A stretch of 64,000 nt of DNA from Adineta vaga (Eukaryota > Rotifera), in contig CP075492.1 in assembly GCA_021613535.1 (NCBI GenBank), forward strand, positions 13,020,001 through 13,084,000, given 5' to 3'. The number at the start of each line of letters is the position of its first letter. Within the stretch, counting starts at the first letter, position 1. This document shows positions 60,279-64,000 of this stretch, in pieces. The notes under the pieces were generated by a model, which worked only from the letters and a program-made list of their open reading frames with translations, did no database searches and was not told the origin of the DNA. A program made the position numbers and the translations under genes.

Positions 60279-60488
60279 ATGAAACAATTAATTATTATCA
60301 TCATACTTTTATCTATGATTTGTTATGAAAAAACTGAATGTCGCCAATATGTATGTTGGCAATTGCCATGTTGGATCCGTTGTAAATCAATTACTCGAGC
60401 ATGTTGGACTTTGCCATGTTGGAATCGATGTAGAACAATTCCAGAAGTTTGTTGGAGACTTCCATGTTGGTTTAATACTCGAAATTAA
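60279..60488 (+). CDS. Secreted Cys/Trp-rich peptide with three CWxLPCW repeats
   Basis: A 69-residue single-exon protein. The signal peptide is strong (MKQLIIIIILLSMICYEKTE, cleavage near residue 20-22). The rest is three 16-residue repeats starting at Cys26, Cys42 and Cys58: CWQLPCWIRCKSITRA, CWTLPCWNRCRTIPEV and CWRLPCWFNTRN. Each has C-W-x-L-P-C-W; the first two add x-R-C-x-x-I. The mature peptide has nine cysteines, six tryptophans and a positive charge. I do not recognise a described family. Small cationic Trp/Cys-rich secreted peptides are often antimicrobial or act on membranes, but this is inference only. No introns, and the start is the only ATG before the signal peptide. The mirror-like conservation of the unit also at DNA level (TGTTGG...CCATGTTGG) suggests internal duplication. 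Confidence 0.7.
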   Translation: MKQLIIIIILLSMICYEKTECRQYVCWQLPCWIRCKSITRACWTLPCWNRCRTIPEVCWRLPCWFNTRN

Positions 60489-60948
60489 CGAACAGGTAAA
60501 CATCATCTTTTTTTACATATAATCATTCTAATAAAACTTTTCTTTTTTATAGACATTGAACTTGAATCGAATCTCTAGTGCAATATATACAATTATTAGC
60601 GTTTTTTTTTCTCTCTCGTTACTAGTATATTGAAACCACATCCTCACGCATTCATACGACGTCTTTTATTTTAGGTGCTATTAAATTTCTACTAGAATGC
60701 ATTTATGAAGTGAGTAATGCTTCTAAAAATCAATCATTTTCATTTCGAAAAATAAAATGATCTATATTCCAAATAATCGCGTATCAATTTTCCATTTCTA
60801 CCATCACATGGCAATATTTTTCATGATGATATAAATATACTTTGTCATTGTGAGATGGTTAGTTTTTTTTCTCTCTTATCATCATATTAAGTGAGCGAAT
60901 ATAAAAGAAATACTACAAATCACAAAGCGAACTGAGTAAATTTGAAAT
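60489..60948. other. Intergenic
   Basis: Holds the 3' end of the CW-repeat gene (AATAAAAC-like signals near 60529) and the promoter of the next secreted-protein gene (ATATAAAAG at 60899-60907, about 42 bp before its ATG). No other feature. Confidence 0.5.
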
Positions 60949-62350
60949 ATGCAAAAAATCATCTCTGTCATAGTATTGATTCTTTCGTTGAATCAATGTT
61001 TATGTCAAAAAGGTTTTCCTCAACAATTTCAAGCAACTATGAATATAAGTGGATTACAAATATATGATCCATCGGTACAAGGTGTTCTATATTTATTGTA
61101 TGATTATACTAATTTGAGAGCTCGTCTTGATATTCAAGGATGGCGAGCAAAACAAAATGAAACTTATATGATTAAATATAAACCTGAAGGTGCTGAATCA
61201 GGTTCAGTAAGTAGAAGAAATTGGTTTCTATTGAAAAAGAGAAGAAATTGAAAAAATATAAATTTAGCCAGCTGCCAATGATTATACTATATTCAATTTC
61301 AATCCTGATTATCCTGAAACTACAAAAGTAATTGAATAGTTTTATTTTCATAATTTCTCATATGCAGAGTAAAATGCGTTCTCTTTTTTTTTAGAATGAT
61401 TGTTGGTATTCAACTAATCCAATGAAAAGTGTTGGTCCATTTCCAATGGCATGGTACGATAAAACTGGAAATCAGTTTGAAATTAAACCATGGTTTCCAT
61501 TACCATCAAATTTGATTAATAAAGGTGATGAATGGGTGCCTGAACTTGAAATAAATGCAGTGGTATGTATCTGAAAAGTTTTCATGATCATAATGAAAAA
61601 TGATATTGTGTAGAGATATGATTCACCAGAAATATGTAATTTAAAACGAACAGGTATTGGTAATGTACCATGTTTGAGTTATTTTGAAACAACTGATCGA
61701 CCAGTTAAACTCATTCAAGCTCGTGCTGCTGTTGGTTCTTATGATAGTGATAGGTAACTATTTATCGTATATGTTTATCGAAAAAAAGGCATTGATAATT
61801 GATTTGTATATAGTTATACAACTACAGTTTTTCTCTCATTTGTTAATGGTATTCCAGCAAAATCTGAAGCTTTGTTTAATTTACCAAATCAATGGCCTAG
61901 TTATTGTGGCAATGCAAATGCAGGTAAAGAATATTTCTCTTCGTTTCTTTTCACACAAGATTCATTGGACTTCTATTAGGTTTTACTATTGAACCCCAAC
62001 GTGGATTTGTTGTAACTCCAGAAGGTCAAGATCATTTGACATTAAAATTAAATTCACCACCAGTTCGTTCACTTGGTGATCAAGTTAAAGTTGAATTTAA
62101 ACTAAATCCATCGTGGTATTATAATGGTACAAAATGTGCAACATTCAATCCCATCACATTCACTTCAGATAATTGGCAAATTCCCCAACAAGTTGACATG
62201 ACATTTGCTGACTATGGTTGTTGTAGTTATGTCATGACAGCAACTAGTGGAGGATATGAATGGCAATATCAATATTCCGCATTCGTTGTTTACGGATGTG
62301 AAGGAGAAGCTGGATATGGATGTAAAGGAAAATATCCATGTGGTGGTTAA
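60949..62350 (+). CDS. Secreted protein of unknown family
   Basis: Six exons, 60949-61206, 61268-61327, 61395-61562, 61614-61753, 61814-61923 and 61980-62350, give 368 residues. The signal peptide is MQKIISVIVLILSLNQCLC. The mature part is rich in Tyr, Trp, Asn and Pro, with motifs such as NISGLQIYDPSVQGVLYLLY, GWRAKQNETYMIKY, NDCWYSTNPMKSVGPFP, CNLKRTGIGNVPCLSYFETT, WPSYCGNANAG, and a Cys/Gly-rich end (VVYGCEGEAGYGCKGKYPCG). About ten cysteines suggest disulfides. No catalytic motif or known domain is recognised. A TATA-like ATATAAAAG lies just upstream. It neighbours another secreted gene, but the two share no visible similarity. Confidence 0.75.
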
Positions 62351-62909
62351 AACGCACTTGAAAGACATGAATATTCTACTATTTATGGATCGTTTTTTTT
62401 TTCAACAAAATAAAATCTTCTCTTAGAACACAGTTGATCAATAAGTTTCATCAAATGTTTCCATTTTTCAAACGATTTCCATCTTATATAAATATTACTT
62501 TACACTATGCATATCGTAAAGAAAAACAAAAAAATGACATGCTCATTTTATACAAATCACAAGTATAATCGATGCACACGAGTTGATATAGAAAGCTGTT
62601 AATTTAAAATTATTTCTGAAATAATAAAATCAGATTGTTTATTAACAATTGGTATAAGAGGAAAAACTTATGTATCATTCGCCCGATTATCTAACTTCTT
62701 CACGTTCTTTTCAAAAATAATGACACATTGATTTTTTTCTCTTGTTGTTACGCATGAAGTCGTTTCGCACGTTGATATAATAATTTTTCATTTCATACGA
62801 AGTGCTAATGTAATTTCTCAATTGAGTTGTAAAAAAATACATAAAAGAGGAGCCGTTAAATGTGACAGAATGAATTGGTATTTTCTATTCTTTTGTTTGT
62901 AGAATTCTA
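62351..62909. other. Intergenic
   Basis: About 560 bp, AT-rich; AATAAA at about 62408 ends the previous gene. No other feature. Confidence 0.5.
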
Positions 62910-63744
62910 ATGATTTCTTCAATAGTAAATAATTTTCTTTATCCTCGTCCAAATCCTGCACATTATTCAGCAACATCACATCCTAATTATTTGATTTGGA
63001 TTCCTTCCAACGGATCAATACCATCGATTCCATGTTTCTATTTTCATTTATCACAAACACGTCCATTGATTATATGGAGTCATGGTAATGGTTGTGATAT
63101 CGGTACCATGGCTCCATTACTTCAATTTTTAAGTCAACAATTACATGTCAATATTTTAATATATGAATATCCTGGTTATGGTTTATGTACGAACGAAATA
63201 CCATCAGAAGAGACCATCAATCAACATACTCAACAAGCGTATCATTTTGCTCGAAATCATCTACATTACTCACCAGATCGTATCGTTTTCTATGGCCATA
63301 GCATCGGTAGTGGAACAGCATGTATGATGGTAAAAAAAACCTATTCTAATATGAAGTATTTGGATTGATACACATGATTTATTCAACTATTTTTAGGTTG
63401 CTTCTCTACTACAAAAAGGTATTTCTGTCGGTGGACTCATTCTACAAAGTCCATACAAATCATTAACAGAACTTGTTAAACAAAAAGCAGGAGTATTTAG
63501 TTTCTTCATACGACATATCGGATGGAATAATTTCAATTCAATGCAAATCATAACTTGTCCTGTCTTATTTCTACATGGTAAACAAGATGATTTAATTTCA
63601 TATGATAATTCTGTTGCATTGTATAACGTATGTCCTTCGCACAAGAAACATATTATATTGATTGATAATGCTGATCATAATACAATTAATCTACAGGTTA
63701 TTCTTCAACATCTAGGAAGATTTCTGCATGCATATTTACATTGA
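62910..63744 (+). CDS. ABHD17-like alpha/beta hydrolase
   Basis: Two exons, 62910-63329 and 63397-63744, give 255 residues. Motifs: oxyanion region WSHGNGCDIGTM, the YEYPGYG segment seen in ABHD17/ABHD13-type depalmitoylases, nucleophile elbow GHSIGSG, acid HGKQDDLIS and histidine DNADHNT. The triad therefore looks complete. ABHD17 enzymes remove palmitate from proteins such as Ras and PSD-95; they carry a Cys-rich N-terminus, which here is only weakly present (MISSIVNNFLYPRPNPAHYS), so a general serine hydrolase role is also possible. The phase-0 splice removes a short interval with a stop. Confidence 0.82.
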
Positions 63745-64000
63745 AAAATTTTCCATTCGTAATCATTTACAATTAGATATGTTCATTTCGATCAAAATAT
63801 CCAAGTTTTATTCGTTAAAACAATATAAGTCTTATTAAAGAGAATAGAAAAAGAAAAGAAATACCTGGAATGTAACTAACTGACAAATATTATTATTTAA
63901 AAAAATGACTAGAATTTGGATTATCTTATGCAATGATTTATCGTTTTCGAATCAGAATGGTCGATTGAAAAGAAGACATCGATTCGAAAGAACACTGTCC
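63745..64000. other. 3' flank at the window end
   Basis: Downstream of the hydrolase gene, with an ATTAAAG-like signal near 63833. No gene seen before the edge. Confidence 0.45.

Overview
This window looks like gene-dense nuclear DNA of a small invertebrate, most probably a bdelloid rotifer (inference). The DNA is AT-rich. Most genes are split by introns of about 45-70 bp with GT..AG ends, and I joined exons by checking that the phase is kept through every junction. Animal orthologues (plexin, TMEM184, ATRAID, ANKMY1, HOIL-1/RBCK1, SVIP, BTBD1/2, a penta-EF-hand protein) sit beside genes of bacterial, fungal or plant-like family and beside ADP-ribosyltransferase genes, a mix well known from bdelloids. 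No rRNA, tRNA or CRISPR array was recognised.

Layout. 1-11.5 kb: BTBD1/2-like gene (-, cut by the left edge), a 14-exon plexin (+), a stefin-like small gene (-) and a Gly/Phe-rich small protein (+). 12-23.4 kb: an 11-exon gene fusing an astacin metalloprotease to a serine-protease homologue that has lost its catalytic His and Ser (-); an intronless Rieske oxygenase (-); two small genes including SVIP (-); an intronless ADP-ribosyltransferase (+); a DPP5-type S9 peptidase (-). 24-35 kb: intronless GPCR (-), NnrU/MddA-like membrane methyltransferase (+), ART-TPR protein (-), a 2.5 kb gap, MetE-C-like gene (+). 35-41 kb: gene remnants, a 517-bp foldback element inserted at TA, a bacterial-type SAM methyltransferase (-), and a second, element-free copy of the sequence that flanks the foldback element. 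41-52.8 kb: small TM protein, PEF protein, TMEM184, ATRAID, PP2C phosphatase, ANKMY1. 53-60 kb: two ART-TPR pseudogenes of different age, a membrane protein whose start codon is probably split by an intron, and RBCK1. 60-64 kb: a secreted peptide with three CWxLPCW repeats, a secreted protein of unknown family, and an alpha/beta hydrolase.

How the genes relate. There are no operons; neighbours are mostly unrelated single-copy genes. The clearest links are the three ART-TPR loci, which form a decay series (open but with an altered active site, recently broken, heavily decayed), and the duplicated block at 37.7 and 40.5 kb that surrounds the methyltransferase gene and dates the foldback insertion after the duplication. 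The most novel candidates are the CWxLPCW-repeat peptide (60279-60488) and the astacin/pseudo-trypsin fusion (12130-15601).
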